A stretch of 64,000 nucleotides of DNA from Devosia sediminis (GCF_016411825.1 NZ_JAEKMH010000002.1:248001-312000), one strand, 5' to 3'. Counted from the stretch's first letter, positions 16,437 through 24,299 are shown. Numbers and translations are program-made. Notes: generated from the sequence alone by a model not told the origin.

Positions 16437-17609
16437 CTATCGACCCGTCACCGGCAATGCCTTTTCCACCAGGCCCACCCAATAGCTCACTCCCACCGGA
16501 ATGGCTTCGTCGTTGAAGTCGTAGGTGTCGGTGTGGAGTTCGGTCGAGTCGCCATTGCCGATGAAGATATAGGCGCCCGGCCGCTGGTTGAGCATGAAGG
16601 AGAAGTCTTCCCCACCCATGGATGGCGCCGTGTCGTCGTCGACATTGCCGGCGCCCACCACGTCGCGCGCCACCTCGGCGGCAAACCGCGTCTGTGCCTC
16701 GGCATTGACCGTCACCGGGTAGCCGCGGGCATAACGTATGCTGGCCTCGGCCCCGAAGCTCACGGCGAATTGCGGGACGAATTCGGCCAGCCGCTCCTCG
16801 ATGAAATCCTGCACCGCGCCATCCAGCGTACGCACCGTGCCGGTGATCTTGGCCGTGCGCGAAATCACATTGTCCGCCTCGCCGGCCTCTACCATGGTGA
16901 CGCTCAGCACCGCGCTGTCGAGCGGGTCGAGATTGCGCGAAACGATGGTCTGCAGCGCCGTCACCATCTGCGCTGCGACAATGATCGGGTCCACCGTCTG
17001 CTGCGGCCGCGCCGCGTGTCCGCCCTTGCCGGTAATGTCGATATAGAACCGGTCGGTCGCCGCCATGATGCCACCGGCGCGGATGCCGAAATGGCCCACC
17101 GGCATGCCCGGCCAGTTGTGCATGCCATAGATTTCGGTAATGTCGAATTTTTCGAACAGCCCGTCTTCCAGCATCACGCGGCCGCCGCCGCCACCCTCTT
17201 CGGCCGGCTGGAAGATCAGCGCCACCTGACCATCGAAATTGCGTGTCTCAGCGAGATACTTTGCCGCGCCCAGCAGCATGGCCGTGTGCCCGTCATGGCC
17301 GCAGGCATGCATCTTGCCCGGCGTGGTCGATGCATGCGGCAGGCCGGTCTTTTCGGTCATCGGCAGGGCGTCCATGTCGGCCCGGAGGCCAATAGTCCGG
17401 GTGCCAGCGCCGCGACCCTTGATAATGCCGACAACGCCGGTGCGTCCAAGCCCGGTCACCACTTCGTCACAGCCGAATTCGCGCAGCTTTTCCGCCACCA
17501 CGCCGGCCGTCCGGTGCACGTCGAACAGCACCTCCGGATGGGCATGGAGATCGCGCCTCCAGGCGGCGATCTCGGGCTGGAATTCGGCAACGCGGTTAAG
17601 AACAGGCAT
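16437..17609 (-). CDS. M20-family amidohydrolase (hippurate hydrolase-like)
   Basis: A 390-residue zinc-dependent amidohydrolase of the M20D group, which cleaves N-acyl or peptide bonds in amino-acid conjugates such as hippurate, IAA-amino acids or N-acetyl amino acids. Metal and catalytic signatures are seen: RADMDALPMTEKTG, MHACGHDGHTAMLLGAA (Cys and His ligands), FQPAEEGGGG (catalytic Glu), MHNWPGMPVGHFG, and the C-terminal MGGEDFSFMLNQRPGAYIFIGNGD. The dimerisation/lid domain is present in the middle. A cytoplasmic location is likely because no signal peptide is seen. Confidence 0.93.
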   Translation of the reverse strand: MPVLNRVAEFQPEIAAWRRDLHAHPEVLFDVHRTAGVVAEKLREFGCDEVVTGLGRTGVVGIIKGRGAGTRTIGLRADMDALPMTEKTGLPHASTTPGKMHACGHDGHTAMLLGAAKYLAETRNFDGQVALIFQPAEEGGGGGRVMLEDGLFEKFDITEIYGMHNWPGMPVGHFGIRAGGIMAATDRFYIDITGKGGHAARPQQTVDPIIVAAQMVTALQTIVSRNLDPLDSAVLSVTMVEAGEADNVISRTAKITGTVRTLDGAVQDFIEERLAEFVPQFAVSFGAEASIRYARGYPVTVNAEAQTRFAAEVARDVVGAGNVDDDTAPSMGGEDFSFMLNQRPGAYIFIGNGDSTELHTDTYDFNDEAIPVGVSYWVGLVEKALPVTGR

Positions 17610-17714
17610 GGGAAACCAAAGCAGGACAGAGAAAGCGGCAATGTCTCCGTGCCGGCCTGCGGCGTCAACTCCGAAGTCGGTCGGCGTAGCCGATGAAAGG
17701 CTCCGGCGTCTCTA

Positions 17715-17945
17715 CTATTGCGGCGCCGGCGAGCACGGCGAATAGGCCAGGGGATCGTCGGCCGGTGGAACGGCCGGAGCGGCAACCGAGCAGGGCGACT
17801 CCGCCATCGGGTCCACCACCGCAGGCGCCGCAGGAGCCGCCGGTGCTACAGAGGCAGGGGCGGAATTGAGCTGCACCGCGGCCACTGCCGCAACGGCGCC
17901 TGCCGCCAGTGCTGCGCCAAAAAGAAGCGTTCTGCGGGTCGTCAT
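17715..17945 (-). CDS. Small secreted or membrane-anchored Ala/Pro/Cys protein
   Basis: A 76-residue protein. Residues 1-24 are a basic start (MTTRRT) followed by a long Ala-rich hydrophobic stretch that suits a signal peptide or anchor. The remainder is Ala/Pro-rich and carries two copies of an eight-residue unit, DPMAESPCS and DPLAYSPCS, each with one Cys. I know no family for it. The start at 17945 is preferred because it begins the hydrophobic stretch. It lies 105 nt from the M20 gene on the same strand and is divergent from the thioredoxin operon. Moderate confidence that it is translated. Confidence 0.5.
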   Translation of the reverse strand: MTTRRTLLFGAALAAGAVAAVAAVQLNSAPASVAPAAPAAPAVVDPMAESPCSVAAPAVPPADDPLAYSPCSPAPQ

Positions 17946-18066
17946 GGTCTGGGCTCTCGCTAGTCGTGTCGTCTCTGCCCGGTGCTGCGCCGTGCCCGTC
18001 GAACGAAGGGCTTGGATACGCCCGCACCCAGGCGCGCACATCATAGCCCGCCCAACCGTCCGTTTC

Positions 18067-18087
18067 GAATCTATATAATTCTTATAG
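18067..18087. promoter_or_regulatory. AT-rich overlapping inverted repeats upstream of the thioredoxin-CcdA-rhodanese operon
   Basis: GAATCTATATAATTC (GAAT/ATTC arms) overlaps CTATATAATTCTTATAG (CTATA/TATAG arms). It sits about 110 nt upstream of the thioredoxin gene in otherwise GC-rich DNA, followed by further AT-rich sequence. This suits a promoter/operator; ArsR-family sulfur regulators use comparable sites, but that link is speculative. Confidence 0.4.
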
Positions 18088-18192
18088 ACTAGATATACTT
18101 TTTAATCCGTCCGCTAAATTGAGGATGCTGAACCTCGCAAGCCCTCGCCGCTTCTGCGAGCCTGAGGGCAGAAAATACTGTTTGAGGTCAAC

Positions 18193-18591
18193 ATGTTGAA
18201 GCGGCGCTCCGTCCTGGCTCTAGGTCTCTCCTTGGCTGCCGCGATTGGGGCGGCCCAGGCCCAGGAGGCTGCCGAGGCCGTTGCCGTCGCCTATGAATCC
18301 CTCGATCAATTGAAGGCCATTGCCGAAAACGGTCCGGCCATTCTCTATTTCCACGCGGAGTGGTGCCCCACCTGTCGGGCCACCATGGTGTCCTTTCGCG
18401 GCCGCTGGCCCGAAGTGCAACCGGGCATCACCTTGGTCATCGCCGATTACGACGCCGAGCCCGATCTCAAGGCCCGCTACGGCGTCACCTACCAGAACAC
18501 CTATGTGCAGGTCGGCCGTGACGGCGAAAAGCTGCAGATCTGGAATGGCGGCGGCATCGACGCTCTGAACACCAGGCCGATTTTCCAATAA
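18193..18591 (+). CDS. Periplasmic thioredoxin-like protein (CPTC active site)
   Basis: A 132-residue protein with a signal peptide (residues 1-23, cleavage after AQAQ-like AQA) and a single thioredoxin-fold domain whose active site is EWCPTCRAT, with Cys58 and Cys61. This CxxC with an acidic residue before the Trp suits a reductase fed by a CcdA-type transporter. The stop overlaps the start of the ccdA-like gene by one base (TAATG), so translation is coupled. Expected role: to receive electrons from the neighbouring membrane protein and reduce a periplasmic thiol, sulfane sulfur or the rhodanese encoded downstream. Confidence 0.88.
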   Translation: MLKRRSVLALGLSLAAAIGAAQAQEAAEAVAVAYESLDQLKAIAENGPAILYFHAEWCPTCRATMVSFRGRWPEVQPGITLVIADYDAEPDLKARYGVTYQNTYVQVGRDGEKLQIWNGGGIDALNTRPIFQ

Positions 18592-19313
18592 TGGATATTT
18601 CCATCCTCATCGCCTTCGCGGCCGGTGTCGTCACCGTGGCCTCGCCCTGCGTACTGCCGCTGCTGCCGGTTATTCTCGCCTCGTCGGCGCAGTCGGGACG
18701 GTTGCGGCCCTGGGGCGTGCTGACGGGTTTCGTCCTCACCTTCTCGGCGGTCACCCTGGCCTTGGCCAGTGTGGTCAACGCGCTGGGCATCAGCCCCGAT
18801 ATCGTGCGCACCATCAGCGCCGTGCTGCTCATCGCCTGCGGCGTCGTCCTGCTCGTGCCAAAGGCGAGCAGCCTTTTCGAGCGCTCCACCGGGGGCCTCG
18901 CCAATGCCACGGCGCGCCTGCCTCAGGGCGATGGCTTCGGTGGCGGCTTCGTCATCGGCGCTGGTCTCGGCCTCGCCTGGACCCCATGCGTCGGCCCCGT
19001 CATGGCCTCGGTGCTGACCCTCGCGATGAACCAGCAGGTCACGGTGTCGGCCGTCTTCGTGACGCTGGCTTTTTCCCTCGGTACGGCGCTGCCCATGGTC
19101 GCCGTCATCTTCGGCGGCCGCGCCGTGCTCCAGCGCTTCTCGTTCCTGCAGGCCAATGGAGACCGCATAAAGAAGGTCTTCGGCGTCCTGCTCATCCTGG
19201 TCGGCGCCTTCCTCCTCACCGGCTTCGACCGCACCATCCAGCTCTGGCTCTACGACCTCTTCCCTACCTGGGAAGAGACCCTGACCGGCTGGGAATATTC
19301 CTTCGTCAACTGA
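18591..19313 (+). CDS. CcdA/DsbD-beta-like thiol electron transporter
   Basis: A 240-residue inner-membrane protein with six predicted helices. It carries the two invariant cysteines of the CcdA family in ASPCVLPLLPVIL (helix 1) and TPCVGPVMASVLTLAMNQQ (helix 4). CcdA moves reducing equivalents from cytoplasmic thioredoxin to periplasmic partners. Gene order puts it between a periplasmic thioredoxin-like protein and a rhodanese, which suggests a dedicated reductive relay rather than cytochrome c maturation, since no ccm/ccs genes are near. It overlaps the upstream gene by one base. Confidence 0.9.
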   Translation: MDISILIAFAAGVVTVASPCVLPLLPVILASSAQSGRLRPWGVLTGFVLTFSAVTLALASVVNALGISPDIVRTISAVLLIACGVVLLVPKASSLFERSTGGLANATARLPQGDGFGGGFVIGAGLGLAWTPCVGPVMASVLTLAMNQQVTVSAVFVTLAFSLGTALPMVAVIFGGRAVLQRFSFLQANGDRIKKVFGVLLILVGAFLLTGFDRTIQLWLYDLFPTWEETLTGWEYSFVN

Positions 19314-19336
19314 TCCATCTGCAAAGGAGATTTTCC

Positions 19337-20242
19337 ATGACACTCAAGACTTTCGCCGTCCTGGCCGCCCTGGCCTCCGGCCTTGCTCTCTCGACCTCTG
19401 CCTATGCACTGCCTGCCGTGCTGCAGCAGGGCCAGGGCCTCGGCGCCTATATCGATCTCGACCAGCTCAAGGCTTTGGGCGACGATGTCGTGCTGGTCGA
19501 TATCCGCACCGCCGATCGCTATGCTGCCGGCCACATTCCCGGCGCCATCAACATTCCGCGTGAATTCATCGAGACCCCCGATGTCGGCGGCGTCATCGGC
19601 GAAACCAAGACCTATGAGGAACTCGAGCCCATCCTCGCCTCCTACGGCCTCTCCTACGACCAAACCATCTTCGTCTATGGCGAATTCGAGGAGAATCCGC
19701 TGTCCCCGGATTCCGGCCGCTTCCCGGGCAAGATCTATGTCTCGCTCGATCAGGCCGGCTTCCCCAATGTCCACATCCTCAGCGGCGGCGTGAACATCTG
19801 GGATGGCGAACTCTCGACCGAAGCGAGCGTCCTGCCGCCTTCCGATCTCAAGCTCACCAACACCAAGCCCTACATCGTGCAGAAGGACTATGTGGTCGAA
19901 GCGCTGACAAAGGACGACACCTATGTACTCGACGCCCGCGGCACCACCGGCTTCGACAAGGCGCATATCCCCGGTTCGATCAATGTGCCGATCGGTCTCT
20001 TCTCCAACGCTAATCAGCTCCACGACGATATCGATGGCCTGATCGCCAGGCTCGACGAGCTCGGCATCGACAAGGACGACGAGATCATCACCACCTGCGG
20101 CTGGGGCTGGGCTGCTTCCGACCTGCTCGCCGTGCTGAAGGACCTGGGTTACACCAATCTCAAGCTCTACGACGGCTCGTGGACCGAATGGGTCCAGGAC
20201 CCCGACCTCCCCAAGGCCGGCACCGACTTCGCGACGAGCTGA
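19337..20242 (+). CDS. Exported two-domain rhodanese (sulfurtransferase)
   Basis: 301 residues from the ATG at 19337, which has AAGGAGA upstream. A signal peptide covers residues 1-23 (ALSTSAYA). Two rhodanese domains follow: about 35-165 and 175-295. The first contains DIRTADRYAAGHIPGAINIP but its loop (VYGEFEENPLSPDSG) has no cysteine, so it is structural. The second has VLDARGTTGFDKAHIPGSINVP and the active loop TTCGWGWAASDL, with a catalytic Cys able to carry a persulfide. Third gene of the thioredoxin-CcdA-rhodanese operon (23-nt gap). Likely role: periplasmic sulfane-sulfur transfer, with the persulfide or disulfide reduced by its neighbours. Confidence 0.9.
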   Translation: MTLKTFAVLAALASGLALSTSAYALPAVLQQGQGLGAYIDLDQLKALGDDVVLVDIRTADRYAAGHIPGAINIPREFIETPDVGGVIGETKTYEELEPILASYGLSYDQTIFVYGEFEENPLSPDSGRFPGKIYVSLDQAGFPNVHILSGGVNIWDGELSTEASVLPPSDLKLTNTKPYIVQKDYVVEALTKDDTYVLDARGTTGFDKAHIPGSINVPIGLFSNANQLHDDIDGLIARLDELGIDKDDEIITTCGWGWAASDLLAVLKDLGYTNLKLYDGSWTEWVQDPDLPKAGTDFATS

Positions 20243-20257
20243 GGCCTGACCAACATC

Positions 20258-20361
20258 ACCCCACCCTCAATCCCTCCCCATCAAGGGGAGGGAGGCGAAG
20301 GGGAAGGCGCCCGTGCTCATCGTCTCCCTCCCCCTTGTGGGGAGGGATCAAGGGTGGGGGT
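20258..20361. repeat. Extragenic repeat, family C (copy 2)
   Basis: CCCCACCCTCAATCCC outer arm, two CTCCCC/GGGGAG hairpins, and GGGATCAAGGGTGGGG outer arm. It is directly followed by a C-prime element, so the 297-nt rhodanese-20540 gap is almost wholly repeat DNA. Confidence 0.85.
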
Positions 20362-20397
20362 GTCGGCGCCCGCCGAAAGCTCGTTAGTCATGTTCAT

Positions 20398-20466
20398 CCC
20401 ACCCTCCCCCTTGCGGGCAGGGTAGCGCCGCTAGGCCGACAGGCCGTAGCAGAGCTAGGGAGGGAG
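20398..20466. repeat. Extragenic repeat, family C-prime (copy 3)
   Basis: CCACCCTCCCCCTTGCGGGCAGGGT hairpin then CCGTAGCAGAGCTAGGGAGGGA. It lies in tandem with the family-C copy at 20258-20361. Confidence 0.75.
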
Positions 20467-20539
20467 ACCGGCGACCCCGTCACCCTTGCCTCGCCCCTCA
20501 CACCGCGCTAGGCCTGCCTCGTCCAACCGAGACCGCACC

Positions 20540-21124
20540 ATGAGCGAAGCCACCGACCGCGCGGATGAGGAAATCCGCTTCTGCGAAGCCATCCTGGCCA
20601 AGAGCGGCACCAACGTGCTGCTCGAAACTCTGCGCGATGCGCCCGATGTCGCCGCCTGGTCGCATTATCCCGAGGGCGATGTCTTCGACCCGGCGAGCGG
20701 CGCGCAGTGGTACTATCATTGCCATTCGCCCTCCACCGACGAGGCCGAGCACGGCCATTTCCACTGTTTCGTCCGGCCCCAGGGCAAGGACGGCCCTGTC
20801 CACCACCTCGCCGCCATCGGCGTCACGCCCTATGGCCAGCTCCACCGCATTTTCACCGTCAATCACTGGGTGGTGGGCGATGACTGGCTGGATGCGGAGG
20901 CGACCGTGCCACTGCTCCAGCGCTTCGACATGCAGATGGCCCGCCCGTCCTATCTCGTGAACCGCTGGCTGACTGCGATCTTGGTGCGTTACGAGACCGA
21001 GATTGCCGACCTCATCAGCGAACGCGACCGGATCATCGCCGCTCACGCCGCGGGCGATCTGCCGGCCAATCGCGAGGATCGCACCCTGGAAGTCACCTCG
21101 GAGTTTCGCCCGGCCCGGGGCTAG
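20540..21124 (+). CDS. Conserved hypothetical protein (possibly DUF6969)
   Basis: A 194-residue soluble protein from the ATG at 20540. Noticeable features are a central histidine- and aromatic-rich stretch (AQWYYHCHSPSTDEAEHGHFHCFVRP, with the cysteine-histidine pairs HCH and HFHC), then VHHLAAIGVTPYGQLHRIFTVNHWVVGD and a helical C-terminus. The HCH/HxHFHC arrangement could bind a metal, but this is speculation. I believe proteins of this kind are grouped as DUF6969, though I am not certain. It stands alone between a repeat tract and the Tim44-domain gene. Confidence 0.72.
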   Translation: MSEATDRADEEIRFCEAILAKSGTNVLLETLRDAPDVAAWSHYPEGDVFDPASGAQWYYHCHSPSTDEAEHGHFHCFVRPQGKDGPVHHLAAIGVTPYGQLHRIFTVNHWVVGDDWLDAEATVPLLQRFDMQMARPSYLVNRWLTAILVRYETEIADLISERDRIIAAHAAGDLPANREDRTLEVTSEFRPARG

Positions 21125-21219
21125 GCGCATCGGTCGCAGTCCTTTTATCGGTCCGCACCTACACGTGGGCACCATCCATCCCTATATCGGCCACAGAGTT
21201 TTCTTGAGGGGGCCGATCC

Positions 21220-22188
21220 ATGTTTGCCGCGCGCAGTTTTCGCTTCACCAGTCTCATCGCCTGTCTCGTTGTCGCCTTTTCCTTTATCTCGGTCGGCGAC
21301 GCCGAGGCTCGCAAGGGTGGCAGCTTTGGCAGCCGTGGCATGAACACGTTCAACAGTCCGGCCCCCACGCAGACGGCGCCGGCACCGGTTGCTCCGGTCC
21401 AGCGCACCATGACCCCGAACCAGCAGCAGAACACGCCTTCGCCATCGGCGCAGTCGGCCCAGCCGCGCGGCGGCTTCATGAACGGTTTTGGCGGCTCGCT
21501 GGTGCGCGGCCTCTTTATCGGCGGCCTCTTCGGCTTGTTCCTCGGCGCCGGCTTTGGCGGCATCGGCGGTGTCTTCGCCATGCTGGTGCAGATCGCCATG
21601 ATCGGCGGCCTGATCTGGCTGGCCCTGCGCTTCTTCCGTCCGCGCACGGCAACTGCTGGTGGTCCGGACGTGGCGGCCTATGAGCGCCGGCCGGCGGCCA
21701 AGCCCGATTTCAGCGGCATGTTTGGCAGCGGTGGCAGCGCTGCTCGTCCTGCGGCACACAAAGCCAATCCCAACCAGCTCAACATCGGCATGGAAGACCT
21801 CGAAAAGTTCGAGAGCATGCTGACCCGTGTGCAGGCCGCCTTTGCCGGCGAGAATTACGCGGCTCTCCGCACCCTGACCACGCCCGAAGTCATGGGTTAC
21901 CTCTCCGAGGAACTGGCGACCAACGCCACTAATGGCGTCAAGAACCAGGTGTCCGACGTCAAGCTGCTGCAGGGCGACTTGTCCGAAAGCTGGCGCGAAG
22001 GGCAGGTGGAATATGCCACCGTCGCCATGCGGTATTCGGCCGTGGACTACATGGTCGATCGCCAGACCGGTGCCGTGGTCGAAGGCGATGCCGATACTCC
22101 CGGCGAGTCCACCGAAATCTGGACCTTCATCCGCAATCGCGGCGACGGCGACTGGCGCCTCTCCGCTATTCAGGAAGCTTCGAACTGA
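21220..22188 (+). CDS. Tim44-like domain membrane protein
   Basis: A 322-residue protein. An N-terminal signal or anchor (FTSLIACLVVAFSFISVGDAEA) is followed by KGGSFGSRGMNTFNSP, the short conserved motif of bacterial Tim44-like proteins. Next come a Pro/Gln-rich linker, two glycine-rich membrane segments (LVRGLFIGGLFGLFLGAGFGGIGGVFAMLVQIAMIGGLIWLALRFF, about 90-135), and a C-terminal Tim44-type alpha/beta domain (about 190-320) beginning NIGMEDLEKFESMLTRVQAAFAGEN. Mitochondrial Tim44 tethers Hsp70 to the import channel; the bacterial role is unknown, probably envelope-related. Confidence 0.88.
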   Translation: MFAARSFRFTSLIACLVVAFSFISVGDAEARKGGSFGSRGMNTFNSPAPTQTAPAPVAPVQRTMTPNQQQNTPSPSAQSAQPRGGFMNGFGGSLVRGLFIGGLFGLFLGAGFGGIGGVFAMLVQIAMIGGLIWLALRFFRPRTATAGGPDVAAYERRPAAKPDFSGMFGSGGSAARPAAHKANPNQLNIGMEDLEKFESMLTRVQAAFAGENYAALRTLTTPEVMGYLSEELATNATNGVKNQVSDVKLLQGDLSESWREGQVEYATVAMRYSAVDYMVDRQTGAVVEGDADTPGESTEIWTFIRNRGDGDWRLSAIQEASN

Positions 22189-22197
22189 GCCGAAGGC

Positions 22198-22222
22198 AAG
22201 ATCGCTCCTGTGGAGCAATCTT
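22198..22222 (+). terminator. Hairpin after the Tim44-domain gene
   Basis: AAGATCGCTCC and GGAGCAATCTT pair with a single C-A mismatch around a TGT loop, 10 nt past the stop codon. No strong T-run follows, so it may be a weak terminator or a 3'-end stabiliser. Confidence 0.4.
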
Positions 22223-22304
22223 AAGTGAGAAGGCCGCGAGACCTATGGTCGAGTGGCGGCTCGAACGGCGGGGTCGTCCGTCCCCCTTGCGACCTCCGCT
22301 CCAT

Positions 22305-22377
22305 CGTCACCACCCGGCTTGACCGGGTGGTCCACGCCTCAGCAAACTGGATTGCCCGGTCAAGCCGGGCAATGACG
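22305..22377. repeat. Extragenic palindromic repeat, family A (copy 3)
   Basis: Both hairpins are perfect or near-perfect: ACCACCCGGCTTGACCGGGTGGT and ATTGCCCGGTCAAGCCGGGCAAT, within CGTCA/TGACG ends. It is the best-preserved copy. Confidence 0.92.
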
Positions 22378-22500
22378 GAAGAACGTGGTCCGTACCAAAC
22401 TTTCTACTTTCCCATTTCGAACTAGACCGAATTTCCCCCGTTCCGCCTTGCCCGCTCGATCCCTTTTTGCGATTGAAGCCCCAACTTGACGGAGCTGCTC

Positions 22501-23259
22501 ATGAAAATCCTCGTCGCGGTCAAGCGCGTGGTTGATCACAACGTCCGCATCCGGGTCCGCCCTGATGGCTCGGGCGTCGAGACCAATGGCGTGCGCATGT
22601 CGATGAACCCCTTCTGCAAGCACGCCGTCGAAGCTGCCGTGCAATTGGCCGAGGCGGGACAGGCGAGCGAGATTGTCGTCGTCTCCATCGGCCCCAAGGC
22701 CAGCAACGACGTCATCCTCACCGCCCTCGCCATGGGCGCCCATCGCGGCATCCTGATCGAGACCGACGCCGCCCTCGAAACATTGGCCATTGCCAAGCTG
22801 CTGGCCAAGGTCGTCGATGAGGAAAAGCCCGAGCTGGTGTTGCTGGGCAAGCAGGCCGTCGATGATGACAGCAACCATGTCGGCCAGATGCTCGCCGCCC
22901 TCACCGATCGTCCGCAGGCGACCTTTGCCTCAGAGATCAAGCTCAGCGGCGACCAGTTGGAAGTCACCCGCGAAGTCGATTATGGCCGCGAGACCGTGGC
23001 TCTCCCGCTTCCGGCCATCGTCACGGCGGACCTGCGTCTCAACACGCCCCGCAACGCCGCCCTGCCCATGGTGATGAAGGCGCGCTCCAAGCCGCTCGCC
23101 GTTCGTCCGGCCGCCGAGTTCGGCGTCGACCTCACGCCCCGCCTCAAGGTCGAGAAGGTGTCCCCGCCACCCGAACGTGTCGCCGGCAGGACCGTCGGCT
23201 CCGTGCCCGAACTCGTCGCCATTATTGCCGCCGACGTCAACGCGATGGAGGCGATCTGA
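22501..23259 (+). CDS. etfB: Electron transfer flavoprotein subunit beta
   Basis: A 252-residue protein. EtfB pairs with EtfA to carry FAD and AMP and passes electrons from acyl-CoA and other dehydrogenases to ETF-quinone oxidoreductase. The N-terminus MKILVAVKRVVDHNVRIRV, the VRMSMNPFCKHAVEAAVQLAE segment, the LLGKQAVDDDSNHVGQMLAA motif and the EVDYGRETVALPLPAIVTADLRLNTPR strand are standard for alphaproteobacterial EtfB. The ATG at 22501 is used because it starts this conserved N-terminus. It overlaps etfA by one base, consistent with a two-gene operon. Confidence 0.97.
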   Translation: MKILVAVKRVVDHNVRIRVRPDGSGVETNGVRMSMNPFCKHAVEAAVQLAEAGQASEIVVVSIGPKASNDVILTALAMGAHRGILIETDAALETLAIAKLLAKVVDEEKPELVLLGKQAVDDDSNHVGQMLAALTDRPQATFASEIKLSGDQLEVTREVDYGRETVALPLPAIVTADLRLNTPRNAALPMVMKARSKPLAVRPAAEFGVDLTPRLKVEKVSPPPERVAGRTVGSVPELVAIIAADVNAMEAI

Positions 23260-24182
23260 TGAGCGTCCTGGTTCTTGCCGAAGTCGACAACGGAATTCTC
23301 TCGCCCGCCACTGCTCGCGTGGTCGCCGCGGCGTCCCAGCTCGGCCCGGTCGATGTGCTGGTCGTCGGCCCACAGTCCGCGGCCGATGCCGCCGCATCCA
23401 TCGCCGGCGTCGCCAAGGTTCTGGTGAGCGATGGCAGCCTCCTCGCGGATTCTCTCACCAGGTTGCTGCTCGCGCTAACAGTCCGCTATCAAATTGTCGC
23501 CTCGGCCGCCTCCACTTTGGGCAAGGACGTCATGCCGCGCCTTGCCGCCAAGCTCGACATCCAGCCGGTCACCGACATCGTCGCCATCGCAGCGCCCAAC
23601 CGTTTCGTCCGGCCCATCTATGCTGGCAATGCCCTTGAAACTGTTGAGGATTCTCAGGCCAAGCACGTCCTGACCTTCCGCGCCTCAGCCTTTAGCCCGG
23701 CTGCTCATGGAAATGCTGCCCCGGTGGAAGTGCTTGAAACGCCAGCACATTCTGCCGCAAAGTTCATCGCCGCTCACCGCACCGAAAGCGACATTCCCGA
23801 CCTCGCCACGGCCCAGATCGTCGTCGGCGGCGGTGTCTCGGTCGGCTCCGCCGAAGGCTTTCAACTCATTGAGAAGCTTGGCAAAACCCTCGGCGCTGCC
23901 GTAGGGGCCACCCGTGCCGCTGTCGATGCCGGCTACGCGCCCAATGACTGGCAGGTCGGCCAGACCGGCAAGATCATCGCCCCCGACCTCTACATCGCCA
24001 TCGGCATTTCAGGCGCCCTGCAGCACCTGGCCGGCATCCAGGGCGCCAAGAAGATCATCGCCATCAATTCCGATCCCGAAGCGCCCATCGTCAAGATTTC
24101 AGATGTCGCGCTGATAGGCGATCTCTTTGAAATTGTTCCACAATTGACGGCTGAACTCGAGAAGCTGGGCCTCAAACGCTGA
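23259..24182 (+). CDS. etfA: Electron transfer flavoprotein subunit alpha
   Basis: A 307-residue partner of EtfB. The N-terminal domain covers about 1-185. The C-terminal FAD-binding domain has AQIVVGGGVSVGSAEGFQLIEKLGKTLGAAVGATRAAVDAGYAPNDWQVGQTGKIIAPDLYIAIGISGALQHLAGIQ, which includes the Arg and Gln-Thr-Gly-Lys residues that contact FAD, and the final AINSDPEAPIVKISDVALIGDLFEIVPQL. Translationally coupled to etfB (ATG inside the etfB TGA). A C-prime repeat follows the stop. Confidence 0.97.
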   Translation: MSVLVLAEVDNGILSPATARVVAAASQLGPVDVLVVGPQSAADAAASIAGVAKVLVSDGSLLADSLTRLLLALTVRYQIVASAASTLGKDVMPRLAAKLDIQPVTDIVAIAAPNRFVRPIYAGNALETVEDSQAKHVLTFRASAFSPAAHGNAAPVEVLETPAHSAAKFIAAHRTESDIPDLATAQIVVGGGVSVGSAEGFQLIEKLGKTLGAAVGATRAAVDAGYAPNDWQVGQTGKIIAPDLYIAIGISGALQHLAGIQGAKKIIAINSDPEAPIVKISDVALIGDLFEIVPQLTAELEKLGLKR

Positions 24183-24190
24183 GGCCGCTT

Positions 24191-24239
24191 ACCTCTCCCT
24201 CTGGGGGAGAGGTCGGCGCGTAGCGCCGGGTGAGGGGGC
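24191..24239. repeat. Extragenic repeat, family C-prime (copy 4, short variant)
   Basis: ACCTCTCCCTCTGGGGGAGAGGT hairpin followed by GGCGCGTAGCGCC hairpin and GGTGAGGGGGCC. Shorter and more diverged than the other copies; it lies between etfA and the aminotransferase gene. Confidence 0.65.
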
Positions 24240-24299
24240 CTTCTCCAATCATCAATCACCGCCTATAACACCACCGCCTTCCCACCGGACCTCCCGCAA

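Larger units (their letters stand above)
22189..22500. other. Intergenic region between the Tim44 gene and etfB
   Basis: A 312-nt gap with no credible gene. It contains a hairpin just after the Tim44 stop (22198-22222) and a full family-A repeat (22305-22377). The AT-richer stretch around 22395-22440 before etfB is the likely promoter region. Confidence 0.6.

Noticed and set aside
24191-24239. Simple rho-independent terminator after etfA
   Set aside because: The hairpin belongs to a recurrent repeat family and lacks a T-run, so it is reported as a repeat.
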